Source: JBDSGC01 sp046594105
Lineage (GTDB): Bacteria > Acidobacteriota > Thermoanaerobaculia > Gp7-AA8
Length of the DNA stretch: 25,809 nt
Assembly (NCBI GenBank): GCA_046594105.1
Contig: JBKJQB010000129.1
Span: 1 to 25,809, forward strand
Direction: 5' to 3'
The notes under the pieces were generated by a model, which was not told where the DNA came from, ran no database searches, and worked only from the letters and a program-made list of their open reading frames with translations. The position numbers and the translations under genes were made by a program. Positions 8,057 through 15,682 of the stretch are shown in pieces (position 1 is the stretch's first letter; each line of letters begins with the position of its first letter).

Positions 8057-8656
8057 TCAACGGACGACCGATTCCCATTTGGTCTCCGTGACTTTCAATG
8101 CGGGATGGCTCACCAGTGCATGCCAGACCACGGCGCAGAGTCCTTCGGTGTGTGGCGTGATGTGCTGCGCGTTGACCACAGGCACCACCACGCACTCGTC
8201 GGCGGAAGTTTTCGTGTACCCGCCGTCCTTGCCGACGATGCCATAGACCGACGCCCCGGCGCGTCGGGCCTCATCGATCGCGCGGACCAGGTTCACCGAT
8301 ACGTTCTTCTCCACGTTTCCACCGCCCACGGAGAAGACCAGCAGCGCGTCGCGAGGGATCAGTCGCGACGTGCGGAGCCATCCGGCAAACGAGTCTTCCC
8401 ACCCGTCGTCATTGATGCGGGCGGTGAGCTCGGACACGTTGTCGGTGGGAGTGTAGGCCTCCAGGCCGCAGATCTTGCGGAAGTCGTTGACGGCGTGGCT
8501 GGCGTGACCGGCAGAGCCGCCGACCCCGACGATGAAGAGTCGCCCGCCGCGGTCGCGAACCGCTCCGAGGGCGACGGCCATGCGGTCGATGGCATCGGTA
8601 TCCAGACGGCGGATGATCTCGATGCTTTCGTCGAGGAAGCTGCGGCTGAAGGACAT
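8057..8656 (-). CDS. gmhA: SIS-domain phosphosugar isomerase, GmhA-like (sedoheptulose-7-phosphate isomerase)
   Basis: The 199-residue SIS protein has GRLFIVGVGGSAGHASHAVNDF (38-59), the phosphosugar-binding loop of GmhA (compare GNGGSAADAQH), and LLVFSVGGGNVEKN (105-118), the second phosphate loop. GmhA converts sedoheptulose-7-phosphate to D-glycero-D-manno-heptose-7-phosphate, the first step of activated-heptose synthesis. The C-terminal metal/base region (ITPHTEGLCAVVWHAL) differs from the E. coli Q/H pattern, and the N-terminal acid is D58 rather than E, so this is a diverged member. ATG 8656 is chosen; an ATG at 8671 is possible. It is divergent from five plus-strand genes of the same pathway. 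The isomerase assignment rests on that context. Confidence 0.78.
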   Translation of the reverse strand: MSFSRSFLDESIEIIRRLDTDAIDRMAVALGAVRDRGGRLFIVGVGGSAGHASHAVNDFRKICGLEAYTPTDNVSELTARINDDGWEDSFAGWLRTSRLIPRDALLVFSVGGGNVEKNVSVNLVRAIDEARRAGASVYGIVGKDGGYTKTSADECVVVPVVNAQHITPHTEGLCAVVWHALVSHPALKVTETKWESVVR

Positions 8657-8844
8657 GAGGCATGAAAGCATTCGCGCAGTACGGGGGTCAAGGAGGGCCC
8701 GAGGAGCGAGTTCGCGAATCCTTGCGGCATCGGTCGATATACTCGTTCCGTGAGGTTGCGAACGAAAACCACCGTCTTGGCCCGGAGTTCTCGGGCCGCG
8801 ACAACTTCTCTCTGTCTTTCGGCTTCCGGCGTTTGCCCTTCCCC
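8657..8844. promoter_or_regulatory. Divergent intergenic region between the SIS gene and the heptose operon
   Basis: This 188-bp gap must hold the promoters for both directions. A TATACT hexamer at 8738-8743 is a fair -10 candidate for the plus-strand operon, but no good -35 lies 16-18 bp upstream. A 6-bp stem GGCCCG/CGGGCC (8779-8784 with 8792-8797) lies in the presumed leader, without a T tract. The open frame of the phosphatase extends back through this region, but those residues (MKAFAQYGGQGG...) do not resemble the family. Confidence 0.35.
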
Positions 8845-9405
8845 ATGGTGAAGCTCAGGGCGTTGTTCCTCGATCGCGACGGCGTCCTCGATGATCTGGT
8901 CTGGCACGAAGCAACCGCAGAGTGGGGAGCGCCATTGGCCGCTGATCAGGTTGCCCTGCGTCCCGGAGTCCGAGGGGCGCTGGCCCAGGCTCGCGAGGCG
9001 GGCTGGCTGCTGTTCGTGGTGACCAACCAGCCTGACGCGGCGAAGGGGAAGGCCACGCCGGACTCGCTGCAGGAGGTCCATGGGGAACTGGTCCGGCAGC
9101 TTGGCGATCCACTGATCGACGAATGGTTCTATTGTTTCCACCAGTCCTCCGACGGATGCGCCTGCAGGAAGCCAAGTCCACACTTCGTTCTGGAAGCGGC
9201 GGGGCGGTACGGAGTCGCTCTGGCCGACTCCTGGTTTGCCGGCGACTCCGACAGCGACATCGAGTGCGGCCTGCGGGCAGGCTGCAAGACTGCGCTGATA
9301 CAATACGAACATTCGAGTTCGAGGCGGGGAGCGCAGCGTGCGGACCTGATTTGCGCCGGTCTGGACGACTTCGTGACGACCCTGATCAGGAGGAGTGAAG
9401 ACTGA
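8845..9405 (+). CDS. gmhB: HAD phosphatase, GmhB-like (D,D-heptose 1,7-bisphosphate phosphatase)
   Basis: The 186-residue HAD-superfamily protein is of GmhB length. Motif I is LFLDRDGV (nucleophile D10, acid D12), motif II VVTNQP (58-63), and K109 in CRKPSP serves as motif III. Motif IV is FAGDSDSD (131-138). A GmhB-type zinc loop is visible as C97-x-H99 ... C105-x-C107. It has only five residues between the Cys/His and Cys/Cys pairs, much shorter than in E. coli GmhB. The enzyme removes the C7 phosphate from heptose-1,7-bisphosphate, between the kinase and nucleotidyltransferase steps. ATG 8845 is chosen because it starts right at the fold (MVKLRALFLD); GTG 8848 is possible and no clear ribosome site is seen. 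Confidence 0.86.
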   Translation: MVKLRALFLDRDGVLDDLVWHEATAEWGAPLAADQVALRPGVRGALAQAREAGWLLFVVTNQPDAAKGKATPDSLQEVHGELVRQLGDPLIDEWFYCFHQSSDGCACRKPSPHFVLEAAGRYGVALADSWFAGDSDSDIECGLRAGCKTALIQYEHSSSRRGAQRADLICAGLDDFVTTLIRRSED

Positions 9406-9442
9406 GCGATGACCATGGTCACGCGTCCCTTCTCTCCGGTTC

Positions 9443-10153
9443 ATGGACTTCAATCTCAAGATCAGCCTCTACGCGGACGGCGCAGACATCGGTGACATGG
9501 TTGCCGCCCGCGACAGCGGAATCGTCAAGGGCTTCACCACCAATCCCACGCTCATGCGCAAGTGCGGGGTCACCGACTACGAGTCCTTCGCACGCGACGC
9601 GTTGAAGGCGGTGGGCGGGATGCCCATCTCCTTCGAAGTGTTCGCCGACGAGTTCGACGAGATGGAGCGGCAGGCCCGGCGCATCGCAACCTGGGGAGAC
9701 GCGGTTTTCGTCAAGATTCCGGTCACCAATACTTCTGGAGAGTCGGCGGTGCCGCTGATCCGTCGCTTGTCCGCGTCGGGGGTGAAGTTGAACATCACCG
9801 CGATTCTGACGCTGGAGCAGGTGCGCGCGGTGGTGGAGGCCCTGGATCCGGAGGTCGCCGCGGTCATCACCGTGTTTGCCGGACGCATCGCTGACACCGG
9901 TCGAGATCCCATTCCCCTGATGACGGAGGCGCGGGCTCTCGCGCGCAGGAAACCGAAGGCGATGCTGCTGTGGGCCAGTCCGCGCGAGCTCCTGAACATC
10001 TTCCAGGCGGACGCCTGTGGCTGCGACATCATCACGGTGACCTGGGACATCATCAAGAAGCTTTCCATGGTCGGGAAATCGCTGGACGAGCTGTCGCTGG
10101 ATACCGTGAAAATGTTTTACAACGACGCCGCTGCGGCAGGGTTCCATCTGTGA
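9443..10153 (+). CDS. tal: Transaldolase (TalC/fructose-6-phosphate aldolase-like)
   Basis: The 236-residue protein of the short transaldolase/FSA subfamily has an (alpha/beta)8 barrel. Visible motifs are SLYADGADIGDM (9-20, active-site Asp strand), VKGFTTNPTL (28-37), ISFEVFADE (62-70), VFVKIPVTN (88-96) with the Schiff-base lysine K91, and ITVFAGRIADTGRDP. Transaldolase moves a three-carbon dihydroxyacetone unit from fructose-6-phosphate to erythrose-4-phosphate to make sedoheptulose-7-phosphate, which is the GmhA substrate. Placement between the phosphatase and the heptose kinase, with a GTGA overlap to the kinase, suggests a dedicated supply of heptose precursor rather than a housekeeping role. 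Aldolase activity alone cannot be excluded. Confidence 0.87.
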   Translation: MDFNLKISLYADGADIGDMVAARDSGIVKGFTTNPTLMRKCGVTDYESFARDALKAVGGMPISFEVFADEFDEMERQARRIATWGDAVFVKIPVTNTSGESAVPLIRRLSASGVKLNITAILTLEQVRAVVEALDPEVAAVITVFAGRIADTGRDPIPLMTEARALARRKPKAMLLWASPRELLNIFQADACGCDIITVTWDIIKKLSMVGKSLDELSLDTVKMFYNDAAAAGFHL

Positions 10154-11202
10154 TCGTCACCCGCACTCCGTTCCGCGTCACGTTGGGTGGCGGCGGGACG
10201 GACCTTCCGTCCTACTACGCGCGCCACGGCGGGTTCATCTTCGCCATGGGACTGGACAAGTACATGTACGTGATGGTGAACCGTCCGGTAGTGGGGAAGG
10301 TGATCCGCCTTCACTACTCGCAGGCGGAGGTGGTGAACCACGTGAGCGAGCTGCGGCACGAGCTGGCACGCGAGGCACTGCGCGCCCACGGCGTGGAGCA
10401 CTCGTTTGAGGTCGGTTCGATCGCCGACCTTCCCGCCGGCACCGGGCTGGGGTCGTCGAGCTGCTACCTGGTCGGGCTGCTGAACGCGATGCACCATGAC
10501 CGCCGCGATTACGTGCCGCTCCAGCAGCTCGCCGAAGAGGCCTGCCACATCGAGCTCGAGATTTTGAAGCAGCCGATCGGCAAGCAGGATCAGTACATGG
10601 CGGCATACGGCGGCCTGACCGTGCTGGAGATTGCCCGCGATGGCAAGGTTGCCGTGCGCCAGCTCACTCCGAGCAGCGGAGACGTCGCGGAGTTCGTCGC
10701 CCATACCCACATCTATTACACCGGTGCGCAGCGGGACGCGCGGGAAGTGCTGGCCGATCAGAACCAGGCCATGCAGAAAGCGAGCGGAGTCGACCACGCC
10801 CGCGTCGCGGACAGCCTCCATCGCATCCAGGACCTGGGCCGCACCATTCTGGAGTCGATCGAGAGCAGCAACTTCGATCGATGGGGCCAGCTGCTCGACG
10901 ACCACTGGCAGGCCAAGAAGAAAATGTCGGACAAGATCAGTCTCTCCTCCGTGGACGCGATCTATGAGGAAGTGCGGGCGCGCTTCGGCGTGCTGGGCGG
11001 CAAGATCATCGGCGCCGGCGGAGGTGGCTTCCTGATGCTCTACTGCCCTCGACAGCATGCCGACCTTGAGCGATACATGGACGAGCGTGGCATGCCGCGG
11101 ATGCACTACACCATCGAACCGGAAGGGACCAAGGTGGTCGCCCAGATGGGGCAGGGGTTCTTCTCGCCGCAGCACTCCCTGGCCATGCAGGAGAGCGGAT
11201 GA
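10150..11202 (+). CDS. hddA: GHMP kinase, D-glycero-D-manno-heptose-7-phosphate kinase (HddA-like)
   Basis: The 350-residue GHMP-family sugar kinase has N-terminal TRTPFRVTLGGGGTDLPSYY (4-23), characteristic of the heptose/fucose kinase branch. The phosphate-binding loop is LPAGTGLGSSS (94-104). Motif 3, GGKIIGAGGGGFLML, is near residue 285. HddA phosphorylates C1 of D-glycero-D-manno-heptose-7-phosphate to the alpha-1,7-bisphosphate in the GDP-heptose branch, whereas the ADP-heptose branch uses PfkB-type HldE. The GTG start at 10150 overlaps the transaldolase TGA (GTGA), and AGGG lies about 8 nt upstream. The longer in-frame extension to 9970 is the transaldolase gene read in another frame. 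Confidence 0.86.
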   Translation: MIVTRTPFRVTLGGGGTDLPSYYARHGGFIFAMGLDKYMYVMVNRPVVGKVIRLHYSQAEVVNHVSELRHELAREALRAHGVEHSFEVGSIADLPAGTGLGSSSCYLVGLLNAMHHDRRDYVPLQQLAEEACHIELEILKQPIGKQDQYMAAYGGLTVLEIARDGKVAVRQLTPSSGDVAEFVAHTHIYYTGAQRDAREVLADQNQAMQKASGVDHARVADSLHRIQDLGRTILESIESSNFDRWGQLLDDHWQAKKKMSDKISLSSVDAIYEEVRARFGVLGGKIIGAGGGGFLMLYCPRQHADLERYMDERGMPRMHYTIEPEGTKVVAQMGQGFFSPQHSLAMQESG

Positions 11203-11218
11203 CCGGGCATCGTTTCGC

Positions 11219-11905
11219 ATGAGTGAGGAGGTCCAGGTGGCCATCCTCGCCGGCGGGTTCGGCTCGCGGCTGGGAGAGTTGACGCGCGACCTCCCCAAGC
11301 CGATGGTCTCCGTGGGCGGCCGTCCCTACCTGGAGTACGTGATCCACTCCTTTGCCGATTGCGGATTGAAAAACCTTCTGCTTCTCACGGGATACCGCGG
11401 TGATCTCATCGAGGAGTATTTCGGCGATGGCGCCGCGCGCGGACTGCGCATCCGCTACCGCCGGGAGACCGAACCCCTCGGCACGGGTGGCGCGCTGCGC
11501 GACGCCCGCGCGCTGCTGGGATCGCGATTCCTGGTCACTTATGGCGACGTGCTGCGGCGCTTCGACTACCGGCGCTTTGTACAATCCCATTCCGAGGGAG
11601 CCTGTCTGGCCGTCTATCCGCGGATCTCCATCGGCAACACGGCGATCGAAGGCGATCGCGTGACCCGCTTCGACAAGAAGGCGCCGGAACTGCCGTACAT
11701 CGACGCCGGCTTCTCTCTGATGGAGGCCTCCGCGCTCGATCTGATCCCGGCGACCGGCGCGGCCTCCTTCGAGGAAAGCGTTTTCCCCCAGCTCGCATCG
11801 CGGCGCGCACTGGGATGCGAGGTCGTCGATCACGCGTTCTGCGACATCGGGTTGCCGGAGGAGCTGGCGCGCACGCGATCGATCCTCGAGAAGGAAACTC
11901 CGTGA
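11219..11905 (+). CDS. hddC: Sugar-phosphate nucleotidyltransferase, HddC-like (GDP-heptose synthase)
   Basis: The 228-residue GT-A-fold nucleotidyltransferase has the signature VAILAGGFGSRLGELTRDLPKPMVSVGGRPYLEYV (7-41): the glycine-rich NTP loop and catalytic-site PKP. LVTYGDV near residue 105 supplies the metal-binding Asp. This length with no C-terminal hexapeptide repeat fits HddC, which adds GMP to D-glycero-alpha-D-manno-heptose-1-phosphate. ATG 11219 lies 16 bp after the kinase stop, and the stop overlaps the epimerase start by 4 bp. GTP preference is inferred from the HddA-type kinase next to it; a glucose- or mannose-1-phosphate enzyme is the alternative. Confidence 0.83.
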   Translation: MSEEVQVAILAGGFGSRLGELTRDLPKPMVSVGGRPYLEYVIHSFADCGLKNLLLLTGYRGDLIEEYFGDGAARGLRIRYRRETEPLGTGGALRDARALLGSRFLVTYGDVLRRFDYRRFVQSHSEGACLAVYPRISIGNTAIEGDRVTRFDKKAPELPYIDAGFSLMEASALDLIPATGAASFEESVFPQLASRRALGCEVVDHAFCDIGLPEELARTRSILEKETP

Positions 11906-12858
11906 AGATCATTCTGACCGGTGCCGCCGGCTTCATCGCCACGAATCTCATCCCCCGCCTGCTGGCTGAGGGCCACGAAGTGCATGGGGTCGACAACTTC
12001 TTCCTGGGCAAACGGGAGTATGTCGAGCGCTGGGCGGGGGAGAAACGATTCGTCTTCCACCAGCTCGACCTGATCGATCGTGAGCCGGTGGTGCAACTGT
12101 TCGCCACGATCCGCCCCGATCGGGTCTGGCATCTCGCGGCGAACAGCGACATCAGCTTCGGCACGAAGTACACAGACTTCGATTTGAAGGGCGGCACGCT
12201 GGTCACCTACAACGTGCTCGAGGGTATGCGGCTGGCGGGCACGAAGGAGATCCTCTTTTCCAGCAGCGGCGCGATTTACGGCGAGCCCACGGTCCTGCCC
12301 ACGCCGGAAGACTACGGCCCACTCTTCCCGATCTCTCTTTACGCCGCCAGCAAGCTGGCCTGCGAGTCGCTCATCACTGCGTTCGCGCATAACTACGACA
12401 TCCGCTGCTGGATCTTCCGCTTCGGCAATATCGTCGGGCCGTTTCCCACGCACGGGGTCATTCACGATTTCGTACTCCGCCTGCAGAAGGATCCCACCCG
12501 TCTGGATATGCTCGGTGACGGCACGCAGTCCAAGCCCTACGTCCATGTGGAGGACTGCCTCGATGGAATGATGTTTGGTCGCCAGCAAGCCCGCGACCTG
12601 GTGAATTGTTACAACCTCGCGGTGCCCGATCACACCTCGGTCAACCAGATCGCGGAGTGGACCTTCGAGGCGATGGGGCTCGATCCGAAGAGCGTGCCGA
12701 TCGTCCGCACCGGCGGAACCCGCGGTTGGCGTGGCGATGTCCCCCAGGTTCGTCTCGACACACGCCGCATGACCTCCCTCGGATGGAGCCCCAAGCGGTC
12801 GAGCGACGAAGCGGTGCGACAAAGCATCGCCGAGACGGTGCGACAGTTCGTGGGATGA
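11902..12858 (+). CDS. NAD-dependent epimerase/dehydratase (extended SDR)
   Basis: The 318-residue extended short-chain dehydrogenase has a Rossmann NAD motif TGAAGFIA (6-13), the ribose-binding acid D31 (HGVDNF), the HLAANSDIS segment, the active-site strand LFSSSGAIYGE (118-128), and catalytic YAASK (Y147, K151). GalE-like members turn over nucleotide sugars. The GTG start at 11902 has AAGGA 8-9 nt upstream and overlaps the hddC-like stop. Being last in the operon, it probably reshapes the nucleotide-heptose (epimerisation, or 4,6-dehydration towards 6-deoxyheptose). A UDP-hexose substrate is equally possible from sequence alone. Confidence 0.85.
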   Translation: MKIILTGAAGFIATNLIPRLLAEGHEVHGVDNFFLGKREYVERWAGEKRFVFHQLDLIDREPVVQLFATIRPDRVWHLAANSDISFGTKYTDFDLKGGTLVTYNVLEGMRLAGTKEILFSSSGAIYGEPTVLPTPEDYGPLFPISLYAASKLACESLITAFAHNYDIRCWIFRFGNIVGPFPTHGVIHDFVLRLQKDPTRLDMLGDGTQSKPYVHVEDCLDGMMFGRQQARDLVNCYNLAVPDHTSVNQIAEWTFEAMGLDPKSVPIVRTGGTRGWRGDVPQVRLDTRRMTSLGWSPKRSSDEAVRQSIAETVRQFVG

Positions 12859-12885
12859 CCTGAAGCGCGACTCCTGGCCTGCCGC

Positions 12886-12923
12886 GACTGTTCCGCGACC
12901 AGCAATTCGGTCGCGGAACAGTC
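12886..12923. terminator. Perfect 15-bp hairpin between convergent genes
   Basis: GACTGTTCCGCGACC (12886-12900) and GGTCGCGGAACAGTC (12909-12923) are exact reverse complements around an 8-nt loop. It lies 27 bp after the epimerase stop and 18 bp before the end of the convergent secreted-hydrolase gene, so it is placed to end both transcripts. Neither side has a real T tract, so it may act with Rho or by stabilising 3' ends rather than as a classic intrinsic terminator. Confidence 0.7.
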
Positions 12924-12940
12924 TTCGAGGAAGGAGCGCC

Positions 12941-15604
12941 TTACTTCGCCGTGGCGCTGGCGGTGTTCGAGGCGGGAGAGATGTTGCCGGCGGCATCGGA
13001 GGCAGTCACGTAATAGAAGTAGGTCGTTCCCGTGACCAGGCCGCTGTTCAGGTAGCTCGTGGTGGTGCTGGTGGCAATCTGGGTGAACGGACCCGCGGAA
13101 CTGGTGGCCCGCCAGATCTGATAGCCGGTCACACCGACGTTGTCGGTGGAAGCGGTCCACGTCAGGTTGATCTTGCGCCGGATGTTGCCGCTGGTGGGGA
13201 CTGCCGCGGTGAGACTCGCCGGGGCGGTGGGAGGCGTGGTGTCCACGGTGTTGCTCACGGTGACGCTCACGTTGGCCGAGGTGCCGCTGTTCGCTGCCGC
13301 GTCATAGGCCTTCGAGCTCAGCGTGTGCGCTCCGTTTGTCGCTGTGGTGGTGTTCCAGCTCCACTGATAAGGCGAAACCGTCGATGTGCTCTGCAGGACA
13401 GCGTCCAGATAGAACTCGACCTTGGTGACGCCGACGTTGTCTGACGCCGACGCGGTCACGCTGGTGGTGCCTGAGACGGTGGCGCCGTTAGCCGGTGCCG
13501 TGATCGAGGTCGTTGGCGGGGTGGTGTCTGCGACGTTGCTGACAGTGATCGTGACTACCGCCGACGTGCCGGTATTGGCGGCGGCATCATAGGCTTTCGA
13601 AGTCAGGTTGTGGCTGGCGTTCGTGGCAGTGGTCGTATTCCAGCTCCAGGAGTAGGGAGCGACTGTCGAGGTGCTCTGCAGAACGCTGTCGAGGTAGAAC
13701 TCGACCTTGGTGACGCCCACGTTGTCCGAAGCAGAGGCCGTCACAGCGGTGGTGCCCGACACCGTCGCGCCGTTGGCCGGGGCGGTGATCGACGTCGTGG
13801 GCGGCGTGGTATCCGCAACCGCGCCCTGGTTGATCCAGATCGGAGCGGAGAAGATCCGATCGCCGGTGTTCATGGTCACGTAGACGTAGTAGGTGTGATT
13901 CCCGCTCGAGGGTGTGAAGGTGAAGTCGAATGGCGAGGCGGTCGCTGTTGCGATCACGGTTTCGGCGCCCGTGGTGCTGCCGGCCACAGGCTCTTTGATC
14001 TTGATGGACGATGCGAACTCGTTTGCGTCGGGATCCCAGACCGAGGTGTGCAGGGTGATCGCACCCGTCGTGGCGACGGGGCCGCTGGTGCGGATGCCGC
14101 CGGCGCCCATCCAGTATGTGGTGGCGCCGGCGTTCATGGTGTAGACGAGCTGCACGTTGGTGTCGGAGGTGGCATAGACGCGGCGGTTGTGAATCGCGTC
14201 AAACAGCGCCGCTTTGGTCAGGGAGGAGGCCAGAACGACCGTGCGATCGCGCGTGGAAGTGCCGTAGTTGGAGCAGTGCACGTCGGGATCGGCCACCGGC
14301 GCGATGTGGTATCCGGCGCTGAGAATGCGGTTGTACATGTCGATCGAGGTGTACGCGGAGTAGGCGGTTCCGTTGACCGGTTCGCCCGCGTAGAGGGCGC
14401 CGGTGTCGACGGTGCTCGTGGACGGATCGGTGGACGGACCGGAGATCACTGCGGCGGTGTGGATGAAATCGTCACCGTCGGTGGTGTACTGCAGGCTGTT
14501 GAAGTCGAGACCCTGGCCGGACGCGCTCTTGGTCCCGTCAGATGGATGGTTGAACTGGCCGAAGGCGCCCCAGGCGGAGGGATTCTGCAGTGCCTTGGTG
14601 TACATCGCGGTGTAGCTCGAGGCGGCGGACGCGGTGTAGACGTCGTAGTAGCAATCCACGCCGACGGTGCATGTGCTGCTCGGCTCCCAACCGAAAAGCT
14701 TGGGCGATTCCAGGATGCCGACGTGACCTTGGTTAAAATATCCTGCGTCCGGATTGCTGATATAGCCCCACTCCATACCGTAGATGCCGACGAACGAGCC
14801 GTCGACGGTGGCGGAGCTGGCTGCGGCCAGGCCGGTGCGGTAGCGCTGGACGATCTGGGCGGCGGTGCAGCCGCTGCAGGCATCGTTGAACTGGTGGTTG
14901 TGATCCATGATGCCCAGGAAGTCGAGGCGACCTGTGTTGCGACCGTAGGTGTAGGCAGCGGCTGGATCGAAGTCCCCTGCGACGTGGATGGTCGACGACG
15001 CGCAGTTGGCGTCGTTCGGATGGCCGCCGTCGCTGTAGCTGGTCTGGTTGTGCAGGGTCCCGTAGTAGAAGTTGTAGGGCACCCCGGCGTCATGAGGAGC
15101 CGCTGCAGGCGCGACGTTGAAGCGGCCGCGGTGCGTGGAATCGATGAGGATCGGATGCGACATCCGCTGCACGATGACCTGTGCACGCGGCTGGTCGCCA
15201 TCCTCGGCGGGCCTGGTCCGTTCGCCCTCGGCCCGCATCTCGATCTCGGCCGTCACGGTGTAGGTGCCGTTGGGGAGAAACCTCCCGGACTGATCGGTTC
15301 CGTTCCAGGCCGGCGAGAACTGCATGGACTCGCCCGGGCGGTACGTCTGTCGCGCGGCGAAGGTGCGGAGCAACCTGCCCTCACGATCGGAGACGGTGAT
15401 GCGCCAGCTCACGGCGGTTGTCGCATCGAGCTGATGATCAACGCGCGCGACCAGATTGGCCGACTCGATCGCAGGAGCGAAACTCCTCGGGTACGGAGTC
15501 ACGGTCAGAGCGCTGTCATCGGTCCAGGACGGAAGATCGGCTGCGTAAGCTGGGGCAAGGAACAACAGAAAGCAGAGGGGCAACGCGATGCGGAGTCGGA
15601 TCAT
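12941..15604 (-). CDS. Secreted PHP/CehA-like metallohydrolase with Ig and FN3 modules
   Basis: The 887-residue exported protein has a signal peptide MIRLRIALPLCFLLFLAPAYA, cut near A21. A FlgD-like Ig domain (about 35-125; SPAWNGTDQSGRFLPNGTYTV) follows. The PHP-type metal-binding domain (about 178-480) has LHNQTSYSDGG (184-194), DFLGIMDHNH (229-238), GMEWG (276-280), FGQFNHPSD (348-356) and DPDVHCSN (439-446). Residue 187 of the first motif is Q where the canonical PHP motif has the second His. Two near-identical Ig modules (596-690, 691-785) and a C-terminal FN3 (786-887) follow. Such domains hydrolyse phosphoesters or related bonds; the substrate is unknown. ATG 15604 has AAGGAG 6 nt upstream (15611-15616). 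Confidence 0.83.
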   Translation of the reverse strand: MIRLRIALPLCFLLFLAPAYAADLPSWTDDSALTVTPYPRSFAPAIESANLVARVDHQLDATTAVSWRITVSDREGRLLRTFAARQTYRPGESMQFSPAWNGTDQSGRFLPNGTYTVTAEIEMRAEGERTRPAEDGDQPRAQVIVQRMSHPILIDSTHRGRFNVAPAAAPHDAGVPYNFYYGTLHNQTSYSDGGHPNDANCASSTIHVAGDFDPAAAYTYGRNTGRLDFLGIMDHNHQFNDACSGCTAAQIVQRYRTGLAAASSATVDGSFVGIYGMEWGYISNPDAGYFNQGHVGILESPKLFGWEPSSTCTVGVDCYYDVYTASAASSYTAMYTKALQNPSAWGAFGQFNHPSDGTKSASGQGLDFNSLQYTTDGDDFIHTAAVISGPSTDPSTSTVDTGALYAGEPVNGTAYSAYTSIDMYNRILSAGYHIAPVADPDVHCSNYGTSTRDRTVVLASSLTKAALFDAIHNRRVYATSDTNVQLVYTMNAGATTYWMGAGGIRTSGPVATTGAITLHTSVWDPDANEFASSIKIKEPVAGSTTGAETVIATATASPFDFTFTPSSGNHTYYVYVTMNTGDRIFSAPIWINQGAVADTTPPTTSITAPANGATVSGTTAVTASASDNVGVTKVEFYLDSVLQSTSTVAPYSWSWNTTTATNASHNLTSKAYDAAANTGTSAVVTITVSNVADTTPPTTSITAPANGATVSGTTSVTASASDNVGVTKVEFYLDAVLQSTSTVSPYQWSWNTTTATNGAHTLSSKAYDAAANSGTSANVSVTVSNTVDTTPPTAPASLTAAVPTSGNIRRKINLTWTASTDNVGVTGYQIWRATSSAGPFTQIATSTTTSYLNSGLVTGTTYFYYVTASDAAGNISPASNTASATAK
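13250..13819 (-). repeat. Tandem 285-bp repeats encoding two Ig-like modules
   Basis: Two adjacent 95-codon units lie inside the PHP-protein gene (13535-13819 encodes the N-terminal one, 13250-13534 the other). Both read VADTTPPTTSITAPANGATV and share DNVGVTKVEFYLD and SKAYDAAAN; they differ at about a dozen and a half residues. Such near-identity points to recent duplication or gene conversion of a stalk module, and copy number may vary between strains. Confidence 0.88.
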
Positions 15605-15682
15605 ACGGTTCTCCTTGTGGCTGCCGGTTTGGAATGCTTCGATTGTAAGGACAAATGCTCCCGAGGAGTATGGTTTCAGAGG

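Noticed and set aside
8359..9459. 366-codon minus-strand frame spanning the SIS gene start and the phosphatase gene
   Set aside because: It runs antisense to the phosphatase and only later enters a shifted frame of the SIS gene. No motif supports it.
13250..13819. Regular repeats considered as a CRISPR array
   Set aside because: The repeats are 285 bp, adjacent without spacers, and encode Ig modules in frame.
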